Part shown: one piece after another, positions 1 to 15,100 of the stretch
Position numbering within the stretch: the first letter of the stretch is position 1
How the letters are laid out: each line of letters begins with the position of its first letter
The notes under the pieces: generated by a model
The model's input: the letters and a program-made list of their open reading frames with translations, nothing else
The model's database searches: none
Told to the model about the DNA's origin: nothing
NCBI RefSeq assembly: GCF_037975245.1
Contig: NC_092570.1
Location: forward strand, 17,277,918 to 17,341,917
DNA from: Apostichopus japonicus
Taxonomy: Eukaryota; Echinodermata; Holothuroidea; Aspidochirotida; Stichopodidae
Direction: 5' to 3'
DNA: 64,000 nt
Position numbers and translations under genes: made by a program

Positions 1-548
1 ATGCCTAGCAAAACTCTATCCATGTTTGATAACATCCCAAATCTTCAAGTAGGAGACGTCAGAAATTGTTCTAGCCTTCAGAAGACGTATCAAACTCTTC
101 ACTTTTATTTGCTGGTATACTCTCCAAGCATGCCATCAGATCCATTCCATTGCAAAATCCCTCGTTAAAGTTAAAAAAGGAACCTCTTTCGGGGAAATAT
201 TGTTAGATTAACATGAAAGTTTAGGCAAGATCAGAAAGAATTAATTACTGTAGGTATAGATGTTAGCGGTCCTTATGTTTGGATTCTAAGCAGGATCTTC
301 ATCAGAGGCAAGCTCAGTATGTACGTAGTTACTTAAACTGGCTTTTTGCAGTGAGTAGGCAATTTGCTTCTTTCATTGGTTTAACTTATATTTGTAAATT
401 TGTAAAAAGAATGGAAATAGTCAAGACTTTACTTTTCTGGAACAATGGAGTATTCATTAGTGACAACTAAACTTAAAAACCATTTGTCCTTCGTGCAGAC
501 AAGCTGAATATGTTTGATTAAGCACACCGTACAACAGTTTTGGTCTCA

Positions 549-597
549 CCAGGGAGTCGTCGCTATTATGATATCCAAAATTTTTGCGACTCCCTGG
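549..597. repeat. Short inverted repeat (11-bp arms)
   Basis: CCAGGGAGTCG at 549-559 is matched by its reverse complement CGACTCCCTGG at 587-597 with a 27-nt loop. The flanking GGTCTCACC also recurs on both sides as a direct repeat. It could be the remnant of a small hairpin insertion; no function is inferred. Confidence 0.5.
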
Positions 598-3500
598 TCT
601 CACCAAACCGGCGCGAAATGCTCATTCATCCCAGAATGCTGTAAAACATTTTCAGATTGATTAATACCACAAATTGCCCGTGCAATTTACTTGTATTTTT
701 CAACTAAGATACCCCCAAGATAACAACATTGTTAAAAGCCTAAAGTTTCGCACTGATTACGAATGTGTGTATCCCGGACGTGAGATTCCTTATCACAAGC
801 TATAAAAAAAAAATTTAAAAAAGGGAGTAAATAAAGATCCCCTTATCCTTCAAAAGTTATTTATCATTAGAGAAATATTGACTCATGTTTTCTCTTTACT
901 TCAGGAGATTAAAAAAAAATATGGAGAGATGATTTGTGTCTACATATAGCTAGCTATTGATGAAACCTGAAAGCTTGTCAAATCGTCTGCTCAGGCTTGG
1001 TAATTTACAGCATACTCTCAGCAAAATGTCCGTTCTGGTTGCTAGGATACATCGTGAGTTTATGTAAGTCAGTCAGTCAGTTAGGATGAGCTCTTGTAAA
1101 TGATAGACTTCAATTCGGGAAAGACGAGACAGAAATGATCATTTTATCGTAATACTGCGCTGATTTGTATCCACAGGCGTACGAAGGGGAAGGGAAAACC
1201 AAAACTGGAATAGTTATGTAATGCACCGTACTTGTGCAAGAGTGTTGTCGAATATTTTGAAGGTACTGATACAACATGTACTGTAATGTAATACAATGCT
1301 GTGTCAAAAGTATGGAATCAAACCGGAATGTTTTGCCAATAAATAAAGTTAATTATACTAAATAAAAATCCTGCTCTTGCCAATTAGGTCATTAGTATAG
1401 CATTTGCTCTTCAAAGATTCTTAAATATTTTGCCGCCACTGTTGTTTAGTCCTGTAGTTGAAATTATGAATGTTGGGAAACATTTTCTCTGTTTCAAGTG
1501 AAGAAGAGGTCTACAATATGATTGATTCAAACTTGTCTTAGAAGAATCTTCCTCTCTCCACATAAGTCCCCGTTCAATCTCGACTGCGAAAGTTCTCCTT
1601 TCTCGTTTGCTCCGACCCGTAACCGGTGAAATTAACTGGGATGTCGTCAGCGAGATTGCACGACCAATAGAGCAATCTTCCCCGAGATCCTTTATCCCCT
1701 GTCGGGAAAACGAAAAGCTGCCTAATCACGGTTTTTCAAACCCTCGTATCGTTCCTGGTCACTTAGTACAGATTGCGACTTATTACGTTTGAAGATTGAG
1801 GCTATGTCTTGAAATTTACAGGTTCTGCTCCACCAAGAGCGGGGGGGAGTGTGAGATTTTCCCAAAGATCAAACCCAAAGATATAATAAAGAAGAAGGAA
1901 AGAGTGAAGTAGTCCAATCTGATGACAGGAAAGGGGAAAAGGCTTTTAAATTAATGACCGACTTGCCGCAAGTCTATCCCCCCAAATACTCGCTGAAATA
2001 GGCAGACCCTCAAAATCGGTTGTTTGACAAGATTCCTGAAACCTTTAGGTAGAGTTAATAGTGTCACCACTTGCGGGGGTAGGCAGAGTTGAATTCTTCT
2101 CGCCTCGCGTACGAGTATGGATTGGGCAAAAACCGTAGGTGCGAGACACAATTTCTCAGATTAATCTCAGGGTGAAGAAATGGCGGGAGGATCTTGTTGG
2201 CGTGGTTACAAGACGTTTGATTCTCCTCAGTCTTACGAGGTATAGTAGTAAATTTTGTTTGTACCAGTTTTAACTATTCAGAGTGTTTCTTTATAGAAAT
2301 TACTTAGTTTTTAATTTTTTTTGTGTTTACCATGTTTTCTTTGAACTTATACAGCAATGTATTGAAATTTGTTTTAGAGAAACAACTAGATTTAATTAAT
2401 TTTCTTGTCAAGCTAAATTAATATTTGAATCATAAAAATTGTGTAAAGCGTCCTCCTGTTCACAGAAAAAAGAAACAGCAATTTTTTTAATTTCTCGTAA
2501 TTTGACATTTCAATACCAGAACTGCAGAAGTACTCCAATCCCTTATTTCTGACATTGATTAGTTTTCCTTATAACAAGACACAAACTTTCAGATCTTTAC
2601 ATCCATGGATGAAGCATAGAGTCCCCAGTTAATTAATTTTAAGGCATTTTCTTCAGAAGCTGGGTTATGTATATATTAAAGGTAAACCTTTGGTTATTGA
2701 TAGTATAAATCATAAACCCAACAAGCAAATTTCAAAATTTGTGACTTTTAATCAGATTATTTGATTGGTCAGGCTTAATGAAGTCATTTGTTACAGGACT
2801 TCATTATTTATCAAACAGCGTTGAGACATCGATTAATTTCATCTCTGCTCTTACACATATAATACCTGAGGTGTCTGTTCACGATAGAGCTGTAATCAGG
2901 TCTTTGCAATTTCCTGGTAAATACTTGATTTTTACCAAATTTTCTGACTATGATCAGTAGCAGACAAGTATCTTGATTGTGTCGAAATTTATATTCATCC
3001 TCTCGAAGCCGACCACTTCCAACATTTTGCCTCTCTGTAAAGCTGAAAATTATTCAGTTACAGAAATCACTGTCCACAATCGATTTGGCTTCTTTGTAAC
3101 TTTTAACCATGATGACAATGAAATTACATTCATCATATCCATATGGTCTGTTGACTACTATTGTCATATTTCGTACATCCCTTCCAAACCCTCCACTCAT
3201 TTCCATCCCCTCCTCCCAAACTCTCCCATGCCATACCATGCTCCACACTTTCTCCAGGAGATGAGATTAGTTACATATTGATTGATTTGTTTGGCTTCAT
3301 TTAATAATAAGCTGAAGGTGATGATGTTACATTCAGATCTCAGTTCTTCTTCGTTCGAGTGATTAATAACATCATTAAGTTCATTCTAGCGTATCTTCTC
3401 ATTTTCTCTCGAAGTTTACTCGCCGGCATATACAGTTCTAAGGTTCATTTTCCTTTCAAGATAATCACATGACCTTTAAAAAGTACTTAAAGCCACCTTT

Positions 3501-6500
3501 TTTGTTCAGTTTTCTTAAAAATCTTTGCCAAACCCTACCAAATATGACTTAAAACAAGGTGGCAATCGATTAAATTTAAGGTTCATTCGTTGATCTATTC
3601 CACCGAGTGTGAGTTTATGTTAAACAGTCCATACTGCAGTCTAGGGGGACTTACGTCGAAATCATTAAAATGTTCATAACTTGTGCTCACTTCTTTATTC
3701 ATTGAACTGAATATTGAGGTGACATTATAAAAATGTAATATATATGTCATAAAAATAGTCCAAGAAACACGGAAAAAATTGAATTGCTAGTAACGTGTCT
3801 GTTGCTATTTCAATTTCAAAAATTGTGCTTGAAATCTGGAATGCTCCTTTAAGGCTACCTTTGATGATGATGTCGTCTCCTCACCGCAGGGCTAACTGTT
3901 AATGAGAAACCATTGTTTTAACGATTCCAATAACGCAACCAAAACATGTGCCGTTAACTTGACAAAAACAACAAAAGTCCACTGGATGACGGTTCAACAT
4001 GATTTTTTGTCCGCGACAATTTGTATTGCGTTGTAAAAATATCATACAAGTCTCTTGTTTTCGTATAGAGTTTTGTTTTGTTCCCGAGGAGCTGAATTTA
4101 TGGTGGGTATGTTAGACTAAGCAGTTCAGCCACTTTAACTGATGAGCCACAGATATTTTAAAGGTCATCTCACACACACACAAAACAGAAAAAAAGTAGT
4201 ATAGAAATACAACCATGTGCTTAAAAGTCAGAAAACTGCCACATCAATCAAAATGGGGAAACAAAGTGTGAGTGTTGCTTTAATGTCACCTTGTCAAGAG
4301 ATATTGAATCTTAGCCAGGGACTTTTCTTTTAAATAATTATTTAGCCTTTCATTGTTGCTTAGTTAGCACTTTCCATTGTGATATTTCAGTTTCTTATGA
4401 TTGTTTTCTCAAATGTGACTAAAGCTTGTATTGCGTAGGAAAACCAAACCTCATTTCATTTTGTCTTTTAATATGTACATCATTCGACTAGTAACCGTAG
4501 CAACAGATCTCTGGCTTTCTTTGTATGTCAGAATAAACGAGACAGTCAATGAACTAGGACAATGTACTTTAGGTCAATTTTTTTTCTGGTTTAGTGCACG
4601 AAGAGAAAGCCATTTTCATTGCCTCTAGGTTTCCCACGATTGGTTTGGTGAAATCCTTACGGTTTCGGTTGTAAACCGTGTGACCAAAGGGAGGGTATGT
4701 TTGCTATATCTATAAAAACAGTTTAACGATTTAATGTAGTAATTTAAAGATGGCTCCCTCTGGTTACACTTTCATGATCGTGCAGGAAGCGTTTCTGTTT
4801 TCAAGATGTGTCGATGTTTGCATGCCGTATGTGCAGTTATTGCTTCTTCGCTGTAGATTATTACAAAAGAAAACTTGAATCATTCCTTTTAAGCAAATTG
4901 GAAACAGTCTGGTCTTTATAAAACTCAGAATGGTCTAGAAAGTAATTCATCTAAAACCAATTTGTAAATGTTACGATACGATGTTGAATTGGGTTCCGTA
5001 TTCTACATGTCAACTACCCTACCTGTGCACTTATACAGATGTTGTGATGCATGTTGTCATGCTGTTACTCATGAGTTGGTAACATCGCTGGGATGTATGT
5101 GCTCGTTGATGTACGACTGATGTGAGACTTTTCATTGGGGCGGGGGGCGGAAGGGTTTGGTCTTGAGTTTATGTATAACCAGGGGAACAACAAAAGTGTG
5201 TCATCTCATAAAGAACAAAGAAGATACAGTGTAGACTTCAAAGTATATAAATATATAAATAAATAAATATATAAATAAATTAATTAATCAATTAATCAAT
5301 AAAATCATAATCCGGCTGTGTTAAAAACACATATTTTTTTATGATGTGTGTATATTTTATGCAGTATCCAATTTGCAAGGGCCATACTAATGTATTAGCA
5401 GTACTATGCCCAATAATGAGTTAATTAATTAATAATTAATTAAATAATGGGCTCGATCCTCTCATGTCAACAAGCATGTTAATTAATACTTCTGTGCATC
5501 CTCAAGATGTTGGTCCACCACTTAGACAGTTATTCGATTGTCTATGATAACACTACTGAAATTCAAGAAAGATTTCTGAACCATATGATCTAGGTAAATG
5601 CCTTAGAATGCCTTAAATATTACAATTTGTTGTGTTGGTTTGTTTGTTTTTTTATGATTTATTTGAGGAAAGTTTCAGCATCGTAGAGTAAATTAAAAAT
5701 GGGTTCATAAATTGACATGATGAGTTCAAGTGCATTATGAGTGTGATATAAACCTTCCGACTGCAAATCAAGCTACCTACACTGTAATGCAATAATACTG
5801 TGATAGTAGACTCCTACTCTAGGTAAATTAAAAATCAACAAAAAAACACAGTGGCAGTGGAAACTGTTTAACAAATATGCTTTTAATACCCTTAATTAAT
5901 ACAACATGGCAATCATCGCTTTTCCTATTTACCCATAAAATGATATCACTTTGCAAAATATAGTAATTTTTTTTTTATTTCATATTTATTACCCATCCTG
6001 TATATAATATATAAACTCACTAACCACTACTGCAATTAAATTGCATTCATCGATTTTAATTAATTGAGACGTCCAGCAATTAAATTGTCGTCAAACTGTC
6101 AGAATATACCCACAGATTCTTCAACCGTCACCTCCAAAAAAAAAACAAGAATCCCTTCAGCATCCTGCGTTCATACAACCGACACAATTCCGCTGCTTTT
6201 GATTACAACCAAAATATCCCAACTGCGTGAGCCATCGGATTTTTTGCCCACCCCTTAGAATCCAGCAATGCCCAATTATTTTTCCATTACAAGATTATCT
6301 CGGTAGCTGTCGGGGACACTTCTTCACTGCATTTTTTTGTTTTTGCTCCGCGAACCACTCATCCAGTTAGATATAGTTATCTCCGGTGACGACAACGGAG
6401 TTGATTTGCTGGCGATTTGCCGTAGCTCCGTTTGCCTCTGTGCCTCCTCGCACAGAATTTTTTTTTCCTTTTGCCTATCCGAGCACATCTTTCCGTGCTT

Positions 6501-8220
6501 GTTCGTATCTGGAAGGTCTGTGTGTTTCATCTTTTAAGCAGTAGCAGCAGTAGTAGAAGTTGTAGTAATGGGTTAGCATGTAATTATATGTGGTATAGCG
6601 CTGCGGTGGGATTATATCTCTCCGCGGAGTCTCGAGTAATAAAACAATAAAGGACGGACTGAAATAAGAGAGAGTGGTCAATCGGCACCTCGCCGCCAAC
6701 GTATTAAAGGGTTTCAAATGAAAGTTGAGAAGTCACAACAAGCCTGTTAGTTTCTTGTACAAACTGTGATTTTGAAGGACGAACATGTGGGTATAATAAC
6801 TGTACACGTGATGACTACAGCTTGTAGAAGTGCTTTTCTTGTGATCGGAGTATTCACCATAAGCTTTCGTAGCGTCTCGATTCGGAGCTCTGTAGTTAAT
6901 GTGCGTAAATATTTATGGAATGACCAACCTGGATTAATGGCAAAAACAACCAGTGTTTATTTTGTGATTCTTCTGGGATTATATATGTGTGTGTGTATTT
7001 GATTGTGAGCCCATCATTGTAGCAGTTTAACGCTGTTGGAAGAGTTATTTTGGGGTTTAAGTGTTTTAGAGCGTGGATTAAAATACTTTGCTCTCCAGTC
7101 ATTGGCTTAAGTGATGTCAGCTGTGTTTTCATGTGTTCTTTATAAATCCCTCCTTTATAATTCGAAAAACATCTTTATAGTAAATTCATGAGATGTTGGA
7201 AGGTTTAATTTTTGAAACATTTTTCAAAATGTTATTGGTCACAGATTTTTTTACTGTTAGTCTTGTTTGTAAATATTCAATTTCTCGTCAAAGTAAATGT
7301 TATCTACAGGTAAATGCTATATGTAAATTGGTTATAGCTGGATCTGATGTTGAATTTGCTACAGGTCTTATTGATACCATATTTGGCTGCTAAAAGGAAC
7401 GGCAAACATATCAGAAAACGTCTTTTGGTTGTTAACCAATATTACACCAGGAATTAGGCCTGATTGTCAAAACTTTCCTACTGTATCAAATGAAACAATA
7501 AATTAAATTTCCACAAGGCAAAATTACCTGATATATGAATGTAGACTAATTAGGGAGCCGTCAAATCTTTGTAAACATGCCAAAGACCTCATTACATAGA
7601 GGGATATTCAATAACATGAAAAATATGACACGATTTGTTTACGAATGACTCTAGAGTTAAATCTCCAGGACGGCACATACTGCTTGAATCTTTCAAAGCA
7701 CCATTATGTGTTGAATGTGGTGATCATTAGCTTTTAAGGCACTGTGTTAATTGTCTTAAACTGAGAAGGCTGCAGCATCATGCAGCTAGGCTGCAGAGGA
7801 CAGTCTTTAACAGAGTAGGTTCTGCTGATCTGTAGAGATAAATTCTACATTGATTCAGCCTTGCCCAGTTTCTTTTTGACACAGTGCATGCCTAAGCTCT
7901 TCAGCTTTCATTTGGAATAATCAGGAAATTTGTGCTCAATTCATTCAGTTTTTTGCTCGCACTTCCCACAAGTGGTTAAAATTAAAATGTGGGCAGTACT
8001 GTCTTGTTGACAATTTGTTCCAAAATCGAATAGAAGAGTTAATTACTTGCTAATGTAATGCAGCATTCGTGAGATTTCGTGGTTTGATCCATTTGGATCA
8101 ATACTATATACTGTATATCATATCAATAAAAATTATTGCAAACCATCACTATCAGATGAAACCTGCTGCTTGTCCAAAAAGTCCAAAACTGGACATTAAT
8201 TGTTTGGTTTATTTTATGTG

Positions 8221-8346
8221 TAAAAGTAAGTTGGCCTGACGTTTCAATCCTAGCAGGATCTTCTTCAAAGGCTAAATGACAGACTTGTCATTTAGCCTTT
8301 GAAGAAGATCCTGCTAGGATTGAAATGTCAGGCCAACTTACTTTTT
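8221..8346. repeat. Near-perfect palindrome with ~60-bp arms
   Basis: Positions 8,221-8,281 and 8,286-8,346 are reverse complements with one substitution (CCTGACGTTTC against CCTGACATTTC) and one T of length difference, around a 4-nt centre. This looks like a foldback element or a recent inverted duplication. A related, diverged fragment (AGCAGGATCTTC followed by a TCA-rich stretch) occurs near 290-310, so the arm sequence belongs to a dispersed family. No coding capacity. Confidence 0.8.
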
Positions 8347-8669
8347 ACATATTCTCCTACACAGGCTCTCTAGTGGATGAGCAGTTTGCTAACAGTTTTA
8401 TTTTATTTTGGTTTATTTTATGAAAGTGTTGCCACATGAGATTTGTGTTGTTATTGTATGGATGTTGTTATGCAGCCTTTCGTTGTCCTACTATGAGTAA
8501 GAGGTGGGGTGGGGGGAGGGGGGGAAGAGGGGAGTTGTACAGTGAGACCATTGCATCTAACTTAAACTATTAAGATTTAAATCTGTGAGTAATTCTTTGA
8601 ACTTAACCTTCTCGTTCCTCTTGCTTCACCCTTCATTCCTTTTCTGCACCCTGTACCTCCCCTTCCATT

Positions 8670-8713
8670 ACCCTTACCTCACCCTTACCTCACCCTTACC
8701 TCACCCTTACCTC
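8670..8713. repeat. 11-bp tandem repeat (ACCCTTACCTC x4)
   Basis: Four copies of ACCCTTACCTC run head to tail and grade into a pyrimidine-rich stretch that continues to about 8,945. The open frame across the region (8,585-8,986) is a consequence of the low-complexity CT sequence. Confidence 0.8.
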
Positions 8714-9121
8714 TTTTTTTTCACCCTTCTCACCTTTCCCTCATACTTCAGTTCTTATCTGCTTTCCTCACTCTTCCTGTCTCCTTTCATCACTCTTTCC
8801 CTCATCCTCCACCTTTTCCCTCATCCTTCACCCTTCCCTCCCCACTCGTCGCTGTTCCCCTCCCCATTCCTCACTATTCCTCTCCCTTCACTAAAATCCC
8901 ACCTTTCGTCAGTTACCTCTCCTTCCCCTCCTCTTCATAGATTTATTCTCCTTCCATGTCCTTGTACTCAAAGCCTACAGGTTTGACTGTTCTATAGTGT
9001 CCGTGGTGTAAGAAGACACCACTTGAGTCAAAATGCCTCAAAGTGACGATTTGATTTGCATCTATCTACTGAACCACCTGTAGGGTGTTATTTCTAACAT
9101 ATGTATCCCAGTCGACTTAAA

Positions 9122-9175
9122 TACTCAGATCAGGGAGCTGCTACTCTTAGAGTAGCAGCTTCCCTACTCAGATCA
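9122..9175. repeat. Hairpin insert flanked by an 11-bp direct repeat
   Basis: TACTCAGATCA occurs at 9,122-9,132 and again at 9,165-9,175. Between them lies a 32-bp inverted repeat whose arms GCTGCTACTC and GAGTAGCAGC are separated by 3 nt. The layout resembles a tiny insertion with a target duplication. Confidence 0.6.
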
Positions 9176-12100
9176 AAATTATTAGTATAAACCTCAAAGC
9201 GCATGCTCCCCCAAAGTTGTGTCTTTCACATTCAGATCTTTAGAAGTTTTGAAACATAGTGAGCTTTTTATGGTAATCATTGAACTTTCATCTATGATGT
9301 GAAAGTGATAATTGAGTCATATTGTGTAACACATTGTATAAGTACTGTAATACAAACAATGATATCTTTTAGTATCATATTAAAAATTTTAATCATTTCA
9401 TTTACCTTAGGGTTTTAATAATTGTCTCTCGATTGTTGCAAGAAATTCATTCGATGAGAGTATAAAAGCAAAGAGTCAATCGAAAGAAAAAGAAGAGGAA
9501 ATAAAAAAAGGATTGAATGTCTCGATGAGATCTATTTATAAAATATTTGTTATTAACATAACTAAAGAAAAAGATAAGGTTTGAAGGTAACTATCATGAA
9601 ATACTTTTTGTTAATCTGCCCACACAACTATACACGTCTAGAATATGATTGATCTCCATGCATACAGAGTATATATTCAAATAAAGTGAGATTTTAGAGA
9701 TGTAACTCGGCTGAAATGAATTTTTCCAAAGTTGTAAATAATTGAGTCAGTCTTTTATACGATGAACAACTGTGTTTGGTATTCGATGGAGGTAGGCCAT
9801 TGAGTTCTGAGAGAGGGGATGGCCGTTGGGAGTAGAGGGTGGGGGGAGGTGGTAAGGGGTAAAAGAAGTAAAATCCTTCAATTGTCAATTACATTTATTT
9901 TGGTAGATATCGTGGGGGAAAATTTGTACCATGTTGGAGGGTAAGGAATGAGAATGGGGATGCACGAGGGGGTGGGGGAGGGGATTATGGGATTGTTTTC
10001 AATTGGAGGATGTATTAGCTTATCAGTTTTAAACTTCAAGGGTGGGGGGTGGGGGTCCTCTTTTAAAATAGACACTTATCTAGCTACTATAGATTCTGCT
10101 CCTAAACTATTTAAGCCTATAATTTAAGTCTATTTTTATTACACTAACTTGTAATTTTATAAAGCCAAGTATATAAGAGAACAGAGCAGGTATCAAATAT
10201 AAATGGGATTTGAAGGTTAAGGTTCATGTTGTCTGTTTGATCAACCGTTTCCATGGTGATCTGTGTAAGGTGACTAGACAAGTGTTATATCTATGTGTAG
10301 TCTAAGTGAAGTATTACTGTTGTGCTTCAACTGGTGTGCAGGAGGGTACATTATATGCTTAACCTGACAAAGAATGAAGAATCAATATATCAACGAAGCA
10401 TAAATAACTATCAAAGTCTAAGACCATTAATGTCAGAATGAGAGAGGTACTATATATAGTCTGTGAAATTAATGTTCTTATCTGTATCTATATGACATAA
10501 GATGATGCCATTAGAATACTTAATTCAAAAGCGTTGAACAACCATGATGGATGGTTTAATCTATTCCGTCAGCTTCATAAGGTTCAGTATACATACCATA
10601 GAAACACGATACATATTTTGTGACTTTTTTTACTGGTTAATATCTCGTTTGGAGAAAAAGTTGACGTCAAATAAGCTCCAAAAGATTGAAAAATGCCGAA
10701 CATTTCTGCTTTTATCTGTATTTTTTTTCCCCCACTCAGTTGCTAATAGAGCCAAACACTTTCAATTCTTACAAACCTCTACTCCCAAGAGAAATATCCA
10801 AAATATTGAGTTCCATTTTTTTTTTTCCTTCTGAAGATTAATGCCAAGCCTTCTTGATATTTTCAGCCCAGAGAATTTTAAATTATCTGGTGCGTGTAAT
10901 GTATGCATACTGACCTCAAGGGTACTGCAGAAATATCGCCTGACAATTTTGGTGGTTTTAATCCCACGGGGGAACTTCATTACTTTCAATTTGTCCTGCA
11001 TTTTCAATCACTTTTGTCATTTTCCATGCAGCGCTATTCTGATACCGATGGTTAAAAAAGGAGAGAATCGAACAAAAATGAATCGGATACGGTGTTACAT
11101 ATTTTTTCTTCCTCTCCCCTCCTTTCTAACATTTATTTTAAATTTGACGTTAATTCATACAAGGCTTATCAGCTGAAATAGTAATGGCAACGTGAATAAG
11201 ATTTAAGTTTCGTAAACGAGTCAAAAAAACTGGCGCATCAATGCTGCATGTTCTTTATGCTTTATGAAATAAATGGCTTCGTTTATTGAGGATCTACTTT
11301 GTACTCAAAGAAACAAAACTTTGTCGTCCCAGGATTCCCTAGAGGAAGGCAAACATAATCTGCCATCTTGTGCTCAGGAAGGTTTACAATCTCTCAGATG
11401 CATTCGTCTGATTTAATACACACTGTTTCAATTTGCACTGCCGTGGGGACATGGGAAGGGAAAGGGAGAGGAGGGGAAGTGGAAGGGGAAGGGGAGGAGG
11501 ATAAATATGTTGCTCTGCCCTCAGTCAATTGATTACAGAGTGCAGAGATCAACAACAAAAAAACTTCCTTTAACCATATACTTGTATAAATTGAGCTTTC
11601 TGACACGCTGAAGCGAAGTTATCATACATCTCTTCGGAGAAAAAAATAGAAGGCAAGTTTTATTGCAGTCCTGCTTTATTTAAATGCTAGTAACATTAAA
11701 ATTCTACCAGCAGTCATGTGAGCTAGATTATGTATCTTAACGCTAACAAATTTCTCAACCTATATTCTTCGCCATGATGATAATGCATCTCAAATACGTC
11801 AAGACTGTTTATCAGAGTGGCTGCCATTAATGAATGTGTAGGTTTATCATTACTGTAACAGCTGCTCTCGTATATATACCAACTCTCTCAAACATTCTTG
11901 AATGTGATCTATATACATATATATGTATATATACATATTTACTGTGTGCTTGGATTCGGTATAAACTCTGTTACGTGTACAGCCAGTAAACAGGCTCTGG
12001 GAAGTGTATGGCACACTTTAATGTGTTCTAACTTTAATGGGAAAATCATTCAGGCAAGAAATACTTAAAGGAATATATATGAAAGAACTGGGTGAGCTTG

Positions 12101-15100
12101 TGTTAAGTACCATGTACCCTGGGATATATATAGTTTTATAGTTCTTCTGAGCACCCTCGTGTGTATGTATGGTATACATGCCTTTTAATACCTGTCTCCA
12201 ATATACATGCACTTTATTATCTACCTAAACCACATGACTTGGAATCCTCCCTCTGAAATCCCCAAATCAACATAAGTTTTCAGGATTGTCTTACATTAGA
12301 ATACAATCAAAATTCAAATAATGCTTCCTGTTCCACCTACCCTGTCTTTCTCCTCTCCTAACTCTCCCCAATCTATCCCCACCACGCACAATAGGTTACC
12401 CCCTTACCCCCTCCTCCCAGGGAAGGCAACAGTGGAAGGGCATGTAGACACTGTCCCTGTGAAGACTTGAACTGGTGCAGTGTATTGTACACAAACATAC
12501 AACTGTATTATAAACTTGAATGTTCGTTTGATGTTCGTTTGATATTAGTACAAAACTGACTGAAATTGATCTTTGGAAAGATCCCCAACTCCCCCCACCC
12601 CACCCCCCCCCACTATCTTCTGTTTACCGATAACTGCTTCAATGCATGTCGCAGAAAAAACCAAAGTCAGGCTGTAATATTTGACAGTCAAACATTGTGA
12701 TGGAGTTGTCCAAGTACCAAAGTAATTAAGCTCACAGCTGAGAAATGCTGCCTTCATCGATTTCTGTTGGTCAAAGATAAACAATGGTGTTTCCTCACAG
12801 TACTGGCTTGTACTTTCTGAATTATTGGACTTATTTGGGATGAATATGAATATTTAAAGGGTCGTCTTGACTGGTTGTGTTGTACATCTAGTACCAGTTA
12901 ATCAAGCCTTGTCAAAGTGACCATCCTTAAAAGACATAGATAACTGAAAAATGCAAATGATATTGAATCTAAAAGATTTCATTTTTATATCACAAAATTA
13001 AATTTGAAAATTAGAGAGAAATTATTTAATAAATTATACTTGAAGTAGATATTTAGTATTCAACTATTTTATGTCGATCACACGGTTGTTTCGCGCACGG
13101 TTTCAGTTTGATGTTATCTTTTTCTTCTTCTGACATATATGACAGCACGTCGCTTTAAGTCGTCATATTTTTAGCTTGAGTGGAGTTTTGTTCCTGATGT
13201 GATTTGAATATAGACTCAGTCATAAGATGGAAGAGTTGAGATCCCTAGGAGCATATTATATATGAGAAATATGTATTATTTATATCATTATTCATATGAT
13301 TATTTTACATGTGAAGTATGTTAAAAAAGTACACATGGTTCCTGAAAAGGCTAGCTGTCTGTAAGTAAAGACATGTAGATCGAAAAGTCATATAATCAGA
13401 TAGGCAATCATGGGGGAACATATTTCTAATTGTGCTGCAATGAATTATATAAAAAACTTTGAAGTTTTGGGTTGTTACATATAAAATATATGACAGAAAA
13501 CTATAGAACTGCATGGAAAGAGAATAGATGGATATTTAATACATCAAAGCTCAAGTACTGCTTTAACAGCTTGAGAAAGTTCACATAAAACTTTACACAT
13601 TTTGTTTAAAGGTGTAGCCATTGCTATGTTATTGAAGTGCAGTTACAGCATGAACCTAGCCACACATGTTATAGCTGTAGACAGTGAAGACACAGTGGAA
13701 GTAAACAAATTCAACATCCCAGTGACCATAGATTATGAATAGGTTTATAGTCATGTTAAAAACTTCAATATTTTAGATTTAGCATAAATTTGCAAAATCA
13801 ATGTCTGTAATAAATTGTGATAACTGATTTCTTCCTCATGGAATAAGATTTTTGCTTAGCTGATTGGGGGGGGGGGGGGAGGGGAAGGGGGTGGTTGTTC
13901 ATTAAATGTATGAGTATTTCAAAGATCAATGAAAATGGCTGGACTTGCTTTTCCTTGGAACCTTTTTTAAGGGGACCTTTGTCTGCCACACTCTATTGTC
14001 CGTCCTCTGTTGTCTTTATTTCCTTTCAGGCTATTGTTTGCAGACTGATCCTGCCTGCCTCCTAGCACTGTTTACCTCTACCTTACACCATCTTTTCATC
14101 TCTTTGTGAGATCTTAACAATAGGTCATTGTTTTCTTCTGATCAAATATTCAACCATGGTTGAAACATGTCGAGTTGTTTTCAATGTTCCTTTACAACAT
14201 TTGGCTGTATAAGTCACTGCCATCTGTTTTTTGGAGTCATGCTTTCAATGCAGTGTGTGAGTGTTCATACAAGCCACTGTGGGTCTAATCTGCAGAAGAT
14301 TCAATGCGACCTAAAGTTGAATTATTCCGATAATTAAAAAGCCATTTTCGAAAGAGGAGAGTGGGGGTATTTACAGGAAAAACAGATTTTTTATTAAAAT
14401 TAAAATTAAAGGGATATATGCTTTGTTTGATTATACTAGATGTAGCAAAAACGTTTTTTTTTTTTTTTTTTTTAAATCCTTTATGATTTTTAGGAAGATC
14501 ATATAAATCTCTAATTTTATATCATAACTATTATTGCATGATTCCCATGGCAACCTGGAAAAATTTGGAAAACATGTTTGTCTAACACTACGTCACGCAA
14601 GTCAAGTAAAACTTTAAAGTAAATTAAAGCAACAGACTGTTAATTTGTACAATTTCCTTGTTCATACTGTGATTGGTTCTTATATCAAAAGTATTAAAGT
14701 GTGGGGGACACAGAAATGCAAACCCACTGGGGGATACTTCATTGCTTAGCTCATTAACATATTGTGACAAATCAGGGGATCTCTTTCAGTCTGTTATTGT
14801 GGATTACTCTGCAGGTTGGATTAAAATTATTAATCTATGGAAACCGCTATGATAGTGTCAAATCTGAACGGTCAAAATATCCAATGCGTACTAGTAAGCT
14901 CCACGAATATAGTACCATTCCAGCGAATTCTATCAATTTTTTTTTTTTTTCACATTATTTATTCGGTAAATTAAAACAGATGCATTGTTTACTTGTCAAC
15001 TCTGATGCTCTCCTAGTTGAACGCATCTTTTTTTTATTCTTCTTCTTCTTTTTGTCCTCTCTTTACCAGTATGGCTCTTACAAGATCACTAACACAGTAA

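Noticed and set aside
1019-1051. Possible small exon between TTTACAG and GTGAGT near the window start
   Set aside because: The short peptide (HTLSKMSVLVARIH) matches neither CASK kinase nor L27 sequence; splice-like signals of this kind arise by chance.
8585-8986. 133-codon Ser/Pro/Leu-rich frame
   Set aside because: Low-complexity CT tract with an 11-bp tandem repeat; no homology or splice context.
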